A program made the position numbers and the translations under genes. Of a DNA stretch of 64,000 nucleotides, positions 44,428-51,769 are shown piece by piece. Under the pieces are notes generated by a model that did no database searches, was not told where the DNA came from, and was given only the letters and a program-made list of their open reading frames with translations. Position 1 is the first letter of the stretch; each line of letters opens with the position of its first letter. Origin of the DNA: Labrenzia sp. DG1229 (GTDB lineage: Bacteria; Pseudomonadota; Alphaproteobacteria; Rhizobiales; Stappiaceae); contig NZ_KI928948.1 of assembly GCF_000521215.1 (NCBI RefSeq), positions 65,574 to 129,573 on the forward strand. The letters are read 5' to 3'.

Positions 44428-44483
44428 GGAGTGTTTGGTAGCGCCCCGGAACCCTCCCAACCAAAGCTTTCGGGGGGAAATTT

Positions 44484-44999
44484 CTACTCGGCCGCAGCTG
44501 AGGTCTCCTTGAGCACGCCGCCATATCGTTTCCGCAGCAGTGCCAGTTTCGGGTCGATGTAGGTTTTACAGAATGGACGGTCCGGATCGGTCACGTAGTA
44601 ATTGCGGAAGCGTTCGTCCGATAACTTGAAGCCGGCGAGCGACAACACATGTGTCACCAGGGGCTCATCGAACTCGCGCTGAAGGCCGCGCAGGATGCGA
44701 CCCACCTTCACACCTGTTCCGGCGTCATAGACATAGACGGCGGAACGGTACTTGCCGCGCATCTTGTGATGCGAGGTGCTGGAATGGGTACGCAGGTGAA
44801 TTTCGATCAGACTTTCCAGCGGCAGCGCGACCGGGTCGAATGTCACGACAACAGCTTCCGACCAGCTGTCCTCCGGCGGTTCGGAGCGGATGAAGCCCTG
44901 TTCAACGTCTGATATGCCGGCAAGTGCCTGGAAGACGGCCTCCGTGCACCAATGGCAGCCACCGCCAAGTCCGATCTTCACCTGCACCTCCGAAGTCAT
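44484..44999 (-). CDS. msrA: Peptide-methionine (S)-S-oxide reductase
   Basis: A 171-residue MsrA that reduces methionine-S-sulfoxide in proteins. The catalytic segment reads GGGCHWCTEAVF with nucleophile Cys15, where most MsrA have GCFWG; HSSTSHHKMRGKYRSAVY and a C-terminal YYVTDPDRPFCKTYIDPKL follow family lines, with Cys as candidate resolving thiol. ATG 44999 gives the family N-terminus; the upstream open frame is not needed. No msrB is adjacent. The variant motif probably marks a subfamily, not loss of function. Confidence 0.9.
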   Translation of the reverse strand: MTSEVQVKIGLGGGCHWCTEAVFQALAGISDVEQGFIRSEPPEDSWSEAVVVTFDPVALPLESLIEIHLRTHSSTSHHKMRGKYRSAVYVYDAGTGVKVGRILRGLQREFDEPLVTHVLSLAGFKLSDERFRNYYVTDPDRPFCKTYIDPKLALLRKRYGGVLKETSAAAE

Positions 45000-45127
45000 T
45001 TTGATTTCCAATCCCGATCTTGACAAATCTGCCGACAATCACAAATGCCTCGGCCGAGATCTCCCCAGACCAGTTCGAACCGCGAGCTGCGGGATCCGAT
45101 GCAAGCTCAATGATACGCAAAACTTGC

Positions 45128-46030
45128 CTATGATGCCGCACTGGCACTGCTGCTGTTCAACATGATCCATTCCGCAACCCTTCGAACGGGAGAATCCTCG
45201 GCCTCCGATTGTGAAAAAGTCACGAAATAGCCGCGCCCCGATCCCGCGGACACGTCGGTCAGGCGGACAAGTGCACCGCTTTCCAGAAAAACATCAAGCA
45301 GCCCCGCCCAGCACAGGCAAATGCCCTGCCCCGCCAGCGCGGCATTGACCATCAACGCATAGCTGTCGAAATCAAGTGACCGCAGCTTCCTCGTCGCAGG
45401 CGCCCCGATCGCGTCGAACCAGGTTTCCCAGTTGTACCACGCACCGGCGTCACGTTGCTGTCCCAGCAAACGATGCGACTTCAGCGCTTCAACCGTGAAC
45501 GTTTTCCCGGTTCGTTCGATATAAGCCGGACTGGCCACGGGAAAGACCTCCTCCCCAAGGACTGCGCGAACTTCAAGTCCATGCCAGTCACCGTGCCCGA
45601 ACCGGATTTGCACGTCGGCGTTCGTTACATCTTCTGCATACGCCTGACTTATGATCTGAATGGACGTTTCCGGCAATGCCTGTTCAAGTTCGGGCAACCG
45701 GGGGATCAGCCAGTAGGCGGCAAAACCGGAACCGCAACTGACACTGACCACATCATGCAAAGACTTTTCACGCAGACGGCTGACAACGGCTTCCAGTCTG
45801 GCAAGACCGGACCGCAAAACATCGTAAAGCTCCTGACCATCAACAGTTAATTGTAACGGCCGCGTTCCTCGATCCAGCACGACGCAGCCGAGATCGTCTT
45901 CAAGAGCGGCAAGCCTGCGGCTGATTGCCGGTTGGGAAACATTCAATTCCACTGCGGCGCGGGTCAATGTCCCGTGACGGGCAACGGCATCGAAGGCAAG
46001 CAGTGACGAGAAGGAAGGAAGCCTGCTCAT
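45128..46030 (-). CDS. LysR-family transcriptional regulator (GcvA-like)
   Basis: A 300-residue regulator with the HTH LTRAAVELNVSQPAISRRLAALEDDLGC near the N-terminus and a C-terminal ligand domain (SVSCGSGFAAYWLIPRLPELEQ) typical of the GcvA/AmpR branch. It is divergent from the cupin gene at 46146. A perfect inverted repeat with T-N11-A geometry lies 6 bases from its start codon, so it probably controls itself and the cupin. Confidence 0.92.
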   Translation of the reverse strand: MSRLPSFSSLLAFDAVARHGTLTRAAVELNVSQPAISRRLAALEDDLGCVVLDRGTRPLQLTVDGQELYDVLRSGLARLEAVVSRLREKSLHDVVSVSCGSGFAAYWLIPRLPELEQALPETSIQIISQAYAEDVTNADVQIRFGHGDWHGLEVRAVLGEEVFPVASPAYIERTGKTFTVEALKSHRLLGQQRDAGAWYNWETWFDAIGAPATRKLRSLDFDSYALMVNAALAGQGICLCWAGLLDVFLESGALVRLTDVSAGSGRGYFVTFSQSEAEDSPVRRVAEWIMLNSSSASAAS

Positions 46031-46035
46031 AGTAT

Positions 46036-46062
46036 AATCTCATCGTATGATGTCATGAGATT
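46036..46062. promoter_or_regulatory. LysR-type operator AATCTCAT-N11-ATGAGATT
   Basis: Perfect 8-base arms spaced by 11 bases, inside the LysR/cupin divergent spacer. This is the classic T-N11-A LysR binding geometry, and its place next to the LysR start fits autoregulation. Confidence 0.7.
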
Positions 46063-46145
46063 TTAGTGTATTGCGTAAAATCGTCTTTGCAACGAAATTC
46101 CCATTGCCCAGACGCACTATTTCTCCTTCAAGCGGAGTGTATTTC

Positions 46146-46580
46146 ATGCTTGCCAATCACGTTCCTGAAACCCCCGGTGATGTCTTTCACACCATCGTTC
46201 CGTCGGCCCGCGGATTTGCCGAGCATGTTGATCACCAGACAGTTGAAGGTGGAGAAGATCCGGTCTTTGGCAATGTAGAATGGCGAACGCTGATCTGTGC
46301 CAACAAGACGCCCTCAAACGGCCTTGTCTTCGGCGTCGCCAGTTTCCCCTGTCATGGCCGTCTCAACCCTCATCGCCACGAGCCGGCTGAATTCTACTAT
46401 GGCTTGACAGGTTCAGGCACCGTGACCATCGACAGCGAAGACCTCCCGATTGGACCGGGTATCGCTGTCTTCATTCCCGCTAACGCCGTGCATGGCGTTG
46501 TTGCCGGCGAAGAAGGACTGTGCATGGCCTATGGGTTCCCCACCGACAAATTTGAAAATGTCGCCTATGAGTTCGGTTGA
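46146..46580 (+). CDS. Cupin-domain protein
   Basis: A 144-residue cupin. Motif 1 is NPHRHEPAEFYYGLTGSG (His, His, Glu near residue 75) and motif 2 PANAVHGVVAGEEG. The start at ATG 46146 is preferred; an upstream in-frame start lies beside the operator. AGCGGAG upstream is a passable ribosome site. Under divergent LysR control, it is probably a small-molecule enzyme or binding protein. Substrate unknown; relation to the nitrile hydratase operon 115 bases downstream is possible. Confidence 0.8.
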   Translation: MLANHVPETPGDVFHTIVPSARGFAEHVDHQTVEGGEDPVFGNVEWRTLICANKTPSNGLVFGVASFPCHGRLNPHRHEPAEFYYGLTGSGTVTIDSEDLPIGPGIAVFIPANAVHGVVAGEEGLCMAYGFPTDKFENVAYEFG

Positions 46581-46635
46581 CATCTGAATACCGTCAAGTT
46601 CCTCAAGTTTTTCAACATGAAAACGAGACTTGGCT

Positions 46636-46663
46636 TGGCATTGCGGACATGGTGCCTATTATC
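46636..46663 (+). promoter_or_regulatory. Predicted sigma-70 promoter of the nitrile hydratase operon
   Basis: TTGGCA (46636-46641) and TATTAT (46658-46663) are 16 bases apart, 32 bases upstream of the alpha-subunit ATG. AGGAA serves as ribosome site. Prediction from consensus only. Confidence 0.4.
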
Positions 46664-46694
46664 CTGACTCCCAGAACCGGATTCAGGAATCGTC

Positions 46695-47327
46695 ATGTCG
46701 CACGACCACAATCACGATCATGATCACTCGGAGCTCCCGGAAATCGAACTTCGTGTTCGGGCGCTCGAAACACTTCTGACGGACAAGGGATACATCGACC
46801 CGCCCGCGCTCGATGAACTGATCGAGACATATGAGACCAGGATCGGGCCCAAGAACGGGGCAATGGTCGTGGCAAGGACCTGGACCGACGCGGACTATCA
46901 TGCACGGTTGATGGCTGATGCCACCGCGGCAATTGCAGAGCTCGGCTTCACCGGACGCCAGGGCGAGCACATGGTGGCGGTGGAAAACACCGCTTCGACC
47001 CACAACATGGTCGTCTGCACCTTGTGCTCCTGTTATCCGTGGACCGTCCTTGGCCTGCCACCTGTCTGGTACAAATCCGCGCCCTATCGCTCCCGCGCCG
47101 TTCGTGATCCGCGCGGCGTCCTTGCAGAGTTCAATGTGAGCCTGCCGGATGACACCGAGATAAAAGTCTGGGATTCGACAGCTGAAGTCCGCTACCTGGT
47201 GATCCCGCAAAGACCGGAGGGAACCGAAGGCTGGAGCGAGGAAAAGCTCGCCGAACTCGTTACCCGTGACAGCATGATCGGAACCGGTCTTGCGATTGCC
47301 CCTTCCGAACTGGAGGACATGGCATGA
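46695..47327 (+). CDS. nthA: Nitrile hydratase alpha subunit (cobalt type)
   Basis: A 210-residue alpha subunit. The metal claw motif CTLCSC (Cys108, Cys111, Cys113, with Thr at position 2) marks the non-corrin cobalt type; iron enzymes have CSLCSC. The His-rich N-terminus (MSHDHNHDHDH) is a frequent feature. The subunit converts nitriles to amides together with beta. Its stop overlaps the beta start (ATGA at 47324-47327), showing coupling. Cys111 and Cys113 would be oxidised in the mature enzyme. Confidence 0.95.
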   Translation: MSHDHNHDHDHSELPEIELRVRALETLLTDKGYIDPPALDELIETYETRIGPKNGAMVVARTWTDADYHARLMADATAAIAELGFTGRQGEHMVAVENTASTHNMVVCTLCSCYPWTVLGLPPVWYKSAPYRSRAVRDPRGVLAEFNVSLPDDTEIKVWDSTAEVRYLVIPQRPEGTEGWSEEKLAELVTRDSMIGTGLAIAPSELEDMA

Positions 47328-47983
47328 ACGGCGCTCAGGACCTTGGAGGCCAGATGGGTTTCGGTCCGATCGAGCTGGAAGACGACGAGCCGAACTTCCA
47401 CGCCAAGTGGGAGGAACGCGCGTTCGCCGTTACCCTTGCCATGGGTGCGACCGGCACCTGGAACATCGACACGTCCCGTTTTGCCCGCGAAACACTGCCT
47501 CCTGCCGTTTACCTGTCCTCCAGCTACTACAAGATCTGGACGCTTGGGCTCGAAAAGCTGTTGGTTGAAAGCGGTCTTGTGAGTGAGCAGGAACTTCAGG
47601 CAGGCAGGTCTCTCAATCCCGCCAAACCATTGAAGCGCGTCGTAAAGGCCGAAGATGTTGCTGCCGTTCTGGCAAAGGGCGGTCCTGCCAATCGTCCGGA
47701 GCAACAGCCTAGCCGCTTCAAGGCAGGTGACCGGATCCGCACGAAACGCATGAATCCGGAACACCACACCCGCCTTCCCCGCTACGTCCGCGACGTTGAG
47801 GGCACAATCGAAACTGTCCACGGGGTCCATGTTTTTCCGGACGCGAATTCCCAAAGGCTCGGGGAGCAACCGACCTGGCTCTACGGGGTGGTTTTCAGGG
47901 GACCCGACGTCTGGGGAACGGACAGCGACCCCAAATTGACCATTCGACTCGATCTCTGGGAGCCATACCTTGACGCTGTCTGA
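47324..47983 (+). CDS. nthB: Nitrile hydratase beta subunit
   Basis: A 219-residue beta subunit. The N-terminus MNGAQDLGGQMGFGPI and the C-terminal SH3-like part (FKAGDRIRTKRMNPEHHTRLPRYVRD ... LYGVVF ... VWGTDSDPK) are the family pattern. It forms the alpha-beta heterodimer that holds the cobalt site. The coding end overlaps the accessory gene by 14 bases. Confidence 0.95.
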   Translation: MNGAQDLGGQMGFGPIELEDDEPNFHAKWEERAFAVTLAMGATGTWNIDTSRFARETLPPAVYLSSSYYKIWTLGLEKLLVESGLVSEQELQAGRSLNPAKPLKRVVKAEDVAAVLAKGGPANRPEQQPSRFKAGDRIRTKRMNPEHHTRLPRYVRDVEGTIETVHGVHVFPDANSQRLGEQPTWLYGVVFRGPDVWGTDSDPKLTIRLDLWEPYLDAV

Positions 47984-48323
47984 TGCCGTTCAGTCGATCC
48001 CTCGCCTGCCGCTCGATCAGGATGGCGGACCTGTCTTCACCGCCCCTTGGCAAGCACGCATATTTGCCATGACGCTGCAGGCCCACGAAGCCGGCCTCTT
48101 TGCATGGCACGAATGGGCGGAGCACCTCGGCGCGGAACTTGCCAAGGACGGTGACGGCAGCGGCGAGACCATTGGCTATTACGATCACTGGCTGACCGCG
48201 TTTGAAAAAATCCTGTGCGGGAAAGGTGTCGCGGCGACAGACACGCTCGGCGACCTCAAAACCGCCTGGGACGCAGCTGCCAGGGCAACGCCGCACGGAC
48301 AACCGATCGAGTTGAGCCGGTGA
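47970..48323 (+). CDS. Nitrile hydratase accessory (activator) protein
   Basis: A 117-residue protein resembling the short nitrile hydratase activator (NHase3/P14K-type) with FTAPWQARIFAMTLQAHEAGLFAW and YYDHWLTAFEKIL. Such proteins deliver cobalt to the alpha subunit and swap it into place. Start is TTG 47970 inside the beta gene, in another frame; no better start follows close by, since residues from DAVQSIPRLP onward are family-like. No separate cobalt transporter gene is adjacent. Confidence 0.85.
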   Translation: MTLSDAVQSIPRLPLDQDGGPVFTAPWQARIFAMTLQAHEAGLFAWHEWAEHLGAELAKDGDGSGETIGYYDHWLTAFEKILCGKGVAATDTLGDLKTAWDAAARATPHGQPIELSR

Positions 48324-48333
48324 CCGGTGCGCA

Positions 48334-48786
48334 ATGAAGCTCAAGGTTCCTCCACCCCTGGTCCTGATCGTCGCCGTGATGTTGACCTACGCTGCTGGTT
48401 CTTGGTTTCCCGGACTGACATTCAGATTTCCGGGTCAGGTCGTTCTGGCGGCGATCATGTTTTTTCTGGGCCTGATCCCTGACCTGCTGGCGCTTTTGAC
48501 CTTCATTCGCCGCAAAACCACCGTTAATCCCATGAAGCCCGGCGAAACGACGTCGCTTGTCACGGATGGCATCTACAGGCTCAGCCGCAATCCGATGTAT
48601 CTCGGTCTGCTGTTTCTTCTGGTGGCGGCATCCCTTTATTTCAGCAGCTACCTGTCTTTCATCATCATCCCGGGCTTTGTCTGGTACCTGACCGAATTCC
48701 AGATCAAACCGGAAGAAAAAATCCTGCGAGAAACCTTCGGCGAGACTTATGAGAAGTATCTCACGAAGGTTCGCCGCTGGGTTTAG
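48334..48786 (+). CDS. Isoprenylcysteine carboxyl methyltransferase-like membrane protein
   Basis: A 150-residue membrane protein of the ICMT/PEMT superfamily: four hydrophobic segments, the SRNPMYLGLL segment and a C-terminal EEKILRETFGETYEKYLTKVRRW. These small bacterial members methylate unknown lipid or small-molecule acceptors with SAM. It begins 10 bases after the nitrile hydratase accessory gene and may be co-transcribed, though functional linkage is not evident. Confidence 0.87.
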   Translation: MKLKVPPPLVLIVAVMLTYAAGSWFPGLTFRFPGQVVLAAIMFFLGLIPDLLALLTFIRRKTTVNPMKPGETTSLVTDGIYRLSRNPMYLGLLFLLVAASLYFSSYLSFIIIPGFVWYLTEFQIKPEEKILRETFGETYEKYLTKVRRWV

Positions 48787-48792
48787 AGTGCT

Positions 48793-49683
48793 TCAAGTCC
48801 CGAGATAGAGCCCGCTTCTGGCCTTGAAGGCATCGGCCGCGTAGCGAAGGAAAGTCCGGATGCGGGCAACATTCTTCAGATCCGGATGGGTCAGTACCCA
48901 GATATCGAGATAACGGGATGGTTCCATGCCCGGAATGCGCACGAGATCAGGATCCGGATCACCGAGAAAACACGGCAACCGGCCAACACCGATGCCGGCC
49001 TTGACCGCAGCAAGAAGCGCGATCATGTCATCGGCGACAAGGCTGATGAAGGCTGACGTGTAGCGCGTCCGTACTTCCTTCGGCACGCCTTGCCCCCACC
49101 ACTTGAAGGTGACGCAAGGCAACGGAATGCTGGCGTGTCCGGTCTCCATCGTCTCGCGATATTTGCGGGCGAAATTCCGGGACATGTAATAACAACGGTT
49201 CTGGCCCGTCGCGAGACGGCCGAACAGCGTTTCACCGGGATTGTCCGTCACCCGGACGGCAATATCGGCCTCCCGGCGATGCAGGCTCAGCTTCTCGTTG
49301 GCAGCAATCATCTGCAGTTCGATGCGCGGATGGCGTTCGGAGAACTGCTGCATGATCTCGGCAAGCTGTACCTGAAACAGCAGCTGTGCCGCCGTTATCC
49401 GCAACGGACCTTCAAGCTCGGTGTCCTGCGCCGTGATCCGGGTATCGAGCGTCAGGACCTCGGCCTCGACACGCCTGGCGGTCGCAACTGCCTGCTCTCC
49501 GGCTGCCGTCGGAACAAAGCCTTCCGGCAGACGTTCAAACAACCGGGTTGCCATGTTCTCCTCGAGCGCTGACAACCGGCGCGACACGGTCGAATGTGTC
49601 ACTCCCAGCCTCTTGGCCGCCCTTGTGACGTTGCCCGCGGTGGCAATCGCGAGCACGAATTTCAAGTCATCCCAGTTGTCCAT
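48793..49683 (-). CDS. LysR-family transcriptional regulator
   Basis: A 296-residue LysR regulator with HTH GNVTRAAKRLGVTHSTVSRRLSALEENMATRLFER and the C-terminal domain ending in LTHPDLKNVARIRTFL. The early CrgA/DsdC-like branch with MDNWDDLKFVLAIATAGN is common in alphaproteobacteria. It is divergent from the DUF1330 gene with 145 bases between starts, which contain a GTGCA-N4-TGCAC palindrome; it probably controls that gene. Confidence 0.92.
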   Translation of the reverse strand: MDNWDDLKFVLAIATAGNVTRAAKRLGVTHSTVSRRLSALEENMATRLFERLPEGFVPTAAGEQAVATARRVEAEVLTLDTRITAQDTELEGPLRITAAQLLFQVQLAEIMQQFSERHPRIELQMIAANEKLSLHRREADIAVRVTDNPGETLFGRLATGQNRCYYMSRNFARKYRETMETGHASIPLPCVTFKWWGQGVPKEVRTRYTSAFISLVADDMIALLAAVKAGIGVGRLPCFLGDPDPDLVRIPGMEPSRYLDIWVLTHPDLKNVARIRTFLRYAADAFKARSGLYLGT

Positions 49684-49733
49684 AAGGCACCAAAGGCTGT
49701 TAACCCGTCACAATCAAACAAAGATTTATTCTC

Positions 49734-49747
49734 GTGCATTTTTGCAC
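49734..49747. promoter_or_regulatory. Palindrome GTGCA-TTTT-TGCAC in a LysR divergent spacer
   Basis: Perfect 5-base arms, 51 bases from the LysR start and 82 bases before the DUF1330 ATG. Compatible with a LysR half-site pair. Confidence 0.45.
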
Positions 49748-49828
49748 ATGTGAGTTCCGATTTTGAAGAATTTTTCGCATTCTAAATTCCAGCTACCGTG
49801 CAGGCATCTTGAACAATGGAGACATCCG

Positions 49829-50116
49829 ATGACCGTACAAGCCCTCGCCATGATCACCGTGACCGACAAGGAAACTCTCGGCGCTTACAGGGAAAAGGCG
49901 GCAGAAGCCCTCGCCAAACATGGCGGCAGCGTTGTGGCCGCGGACCCCGAACCGCTGGTTCTGGAAGCCGCAAACGACGCCCCGAACATCACCGCACTCC
50001 TGTCCTTTCCGACCACGGACGCAGCAAAGGCCTGGCGTGAAGATCCGGACCTTGCCGATATCCATGCGCTCCGCAACAAGGGCGGCAAATCGACGATTGT
50101 GGTATTGCCGGGGTGA
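49829..50116 (+). CDS. DUF1330-family protein
   Basis: A 95-residue alpha/beta ferredoxin-like (dimeric alpha-beta barrel) protein: LAMITVTDKETLGAYREKAAEALAKHGGSVV at the start and a SFPTTDAAKAWREDPDLADIHALR section that fits DUF1330. ATG 49829 follows a GGAG site; the longer upstream frame is dismissed. No enzymatic role is known for the family. A divergent LysR gene suggests it responds to a small molecule. Confidence 0.85.
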   Translation: MTVQALAMITVTDKETLGAYREKAAEALAKHGGSVVAADPEPLVLEAANDAPNITALLSFPTTDAAKAWREDPDLADIHALRNKGGKSTIVVLPG

Positions 50117-50186
50117 TTGTTCAGACGCCAAGAGAAGTGACGCAACCCTGAAACTCATCCCTCGAAGAGAAGCTCGACTGCCTTCA

Positions 50187-50301
50187 CTTGTCATCCCTAC
50201 GAATGCAGAGGTCCGGTAGTCGCTGCCCTTGCTTGTACCAGAATCAAAATCAAGCCGAATACTGGATCCCGGCTCGCGCTCCGCTTGGCCGGGATAACAA
50301 C
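50187..50301 (-). repeat. MITE-like element, copy 2 (inverted relative to copy 1)
   Basis: Left end CTTGTCATCCC (50187-50197); right end GGGATAACAA (50291-50300), a one-base variant of the copy 1 end. The reverse complement reads GGCCAAGCGGAGCGCGAGCC next to the right end, almost the same as the inside of copy 1. About 115 bases. Confidence 0.6.
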
Positions 50302-50344
50302 TTTGTGGTTGCGAATTGCTCGGGATATATCGCGCTATCCCACC

Positions 50345-50470
50345 GGCTTCACCAGTCGCATGCGTCAGGTAACGCCCTTTTTGTCCGACACGAGCCGGTA
50401 GTCGTCAAACCGTTTCATCTTGCTTCGTTTTCGATCACCACCAACAGGCTGTTGAGAAGCTTGTCATCAC
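50345..50470 (-). pseudogene. Duplicated 3' end of the neighbouring methyltransferase gene
   Basis: The first 62 bases match 51121-51182 with one difference; the rest is alignable at clearly lower identity. In the minus strand it would encode the last 40 or so residues of a methyltransferase ending VKPVG. There is no upstream body of such a gene, so this is a remnant or a displaced gene end. Together with 51121-51246 it brackets the secreted-protein gene as a direct repeat. Confidence 0.65.
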
Positions 50471-50509
50471 CTGGCTTGGTTCCCTGACCGAGTATCTCAA
50501 TCGAGGCAG

Positions 50510-51031
50510 CTAGTTGTCGGTGAAAGTCGCCGAGAGTTCGCGAAACACATTAAGCCGTTCATAGCTACTTTCCTCATTGAGGAGAACATGAGTGTCGAGG
50601 CTCACAAACCCGACCATATCCTCCAACTTCCCGTGTTGAAATTTCTCTGAAAAGTCAGAAAGTTCGGGCGAATTTGCAACGATCAAGTACTCAAATCCAG
50701 GGATAATCATCACGCCGCAAATTGCCATTCCTGGGAAGTAAGCCAATGGCTTGCCTTCCAGTTGTTTTCCCTTCAACATCTCTATTGGTCGAAAGAAGAC
50801 TCTGGCAATTCCTTTTGGTTCCGCAGCTATCTGCATCTCTGCGGAAGTCGCAACTTGGTCCTGCTTCAGATCGTTTTCTACCTCCAGATATTCCACACGC
50901 TCAACTCGCACCCGGGCAACAAATGCCGCATCCTGGAATATTTGCTCCGGAGTAAGTGGGTCAATTCTGTCGCAAGCAAGCGCCGGAAGAGCCATCAAAA
51001 ACCCCATAGCACCCAAAAACAATCTTATCAT
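50510..51031 (-). CDS. Hypothetical secreted protein
   Basis: A 173-residue protein with a signal peptide (MIRLFLGAMGFLMALPALA, then Cys20). Cys20 directly after ALA could instead be a lipoprotein Cys, though the lipobox L-A-A/G-C is loosely met (PALAC). The mature part is unassigned, with ARVRVERVEYLEV and a central AKGIARVFFRPIEMLKGKQL-like strand region that resembles small beta-rich periplasmic proteins. It sits between two copies of a methyltransferase 3' end and is lower in GC-rich codons than its neighbours, so transfer is possible. Confidence 0.6.
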   Translation of the reverse strand: MIRLFLGAMGFLMALPALACDRIDPLTPEQIFQDAAFVARVRVERVEYLEVENDLKQDQVATSAEMQIAAEPKGIARVFFRPIEMLKGKQLEGKPLAYFPGMAICGVMIIPGFEYLIVANSPELSDFSEKFQHGKLEDMVGFVSLDTHVLLNEESSYERLNVFRELSATFTDN

Positions 51032-51113
51032 TCAACCTGCTCTTTACCTGTCTGCTTCGAAGGCTCTCTCTGGAATGGAGCAAATTTTGGACATTTTTCT
51101 AAAAGGGGACAAT

Positions 51114-51704
51114 TCAGACAGGCTTCACCAGTCGCATGCGCCAGGTAACGCCCTTTTTGTCCGACACGAGCCGGTAGTCGTCGAGCACGTCCCATTTCGC
51201 TCGGTCATCGGTTGCCGCCCACAGGCTGTTGATCAGCTTGTTGGCGCCTGATTCCGGCTTTTTCGGGGAATACATGGAGAGCGCGATAACGCCGTCCTTT
51301 TTCAAGAACGGCACGTAGCGGCTGACAACGGCAGCCGGGTCGTCGGCAAAATGCAGCACTTCGTTGAAGACGATGGCGGAGAATGTTTCGCCTTCCTTCG
51401 GCTCGAAGGAATGCATGTCGCCAGCGCGCAGCGAGGCGATCCCGGGGTCGACGTTAGCTATCTCAAGTGATGCCGGAGACAGGTCCATGCCAGCATAACG
51501 CCTGATACCCATCGGCTGAAGACGCTCATAGAGCAGCCCCTCTCCGCAGCCGATGTCCAGGACCTCGTCCATGGAGCCCGTCAGTGACAGCCACATGCCG
51601 ATGATGCCGTATCTTCCGCTTTCGGGGAGCGAGCGCAGAAAGGCCCAGCGCCCGGCTTCGTATTCCTCGTCCCAGCCCTCGGCGGTGGTGGCGTTTTTCG
51701 ACAT
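51114..51704 (-). CDS. Class I SAM-dependent methyltransferase (NodS-like)
   Basis: A 196-residue methyltransferase. The start WDEEYEAGRW ... YGIIGMWL is followed by motif I VLDIGCGEGLLYERL (near residue 49) and FSAIVFNEVLHFADDP, the layout of NodS/NRPS-type N- or O-methyltransferases. The acceptor is unknown. It is downstream of the ABC permease genes but 65 bases away from them. The last 40 codons are duplicated at 50345-50470. Confidence 0.87.
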   Translation of the reverse strand: MSKNATTAEGWDEEYEAGRWAFLRSLPESGRYGIIGMWLSLTGSMDEVLDIGCGEGLLYERLQPMGIRRYAGMDLSPASLEIANVDPGIASLRAGDMHSFEPKEGETFSAIVFNEVLHFADDPAAVVSRYVPFLKKDGVIALSMYSPKKPESGANKLINSLWAATDDRAKWDVLDDYRLVSDKKGVTWRMRLVKPV

Positions 51705-51769
51705 GGCGGCTTCCTAACAGCAAAGGCGGGCCAGGGCGGCCCGCCGGATCAGATCGGTTTTCAAAGGCA

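Larger units (their letters stand above)
43850..44483. other. Intergenic repeat-rich region
   Basis: 634 bases between the deacetylase-like gene and msrA. No gene is supported. It holds a palindrome (44107-44127), a truncated repeat (about 44236-44268) and a complete 111-base element with 11-base inverted ends (44317-44427), that is, a cluster of short dispersed repeats. Confidence 0.7.
50117..50509. other. Intergenic region with MITE-like copy and duplicated gene end
   Basis: 393 bases with no intact gene. It holds repeat copy 2 (50187-50301) and a 126-base stretch (50345-50470) homologous to the 3' end of the methyltransferase gene at 51114-51704. Confidence 0.7.

Noticed and set aside
44317..50301. 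A CRISPR array suggested by the repeated CTTGTCATCCC sequence
   Set aside because: Only two full copies kilobases apart and inverted; no regular spacers and no cas genes.
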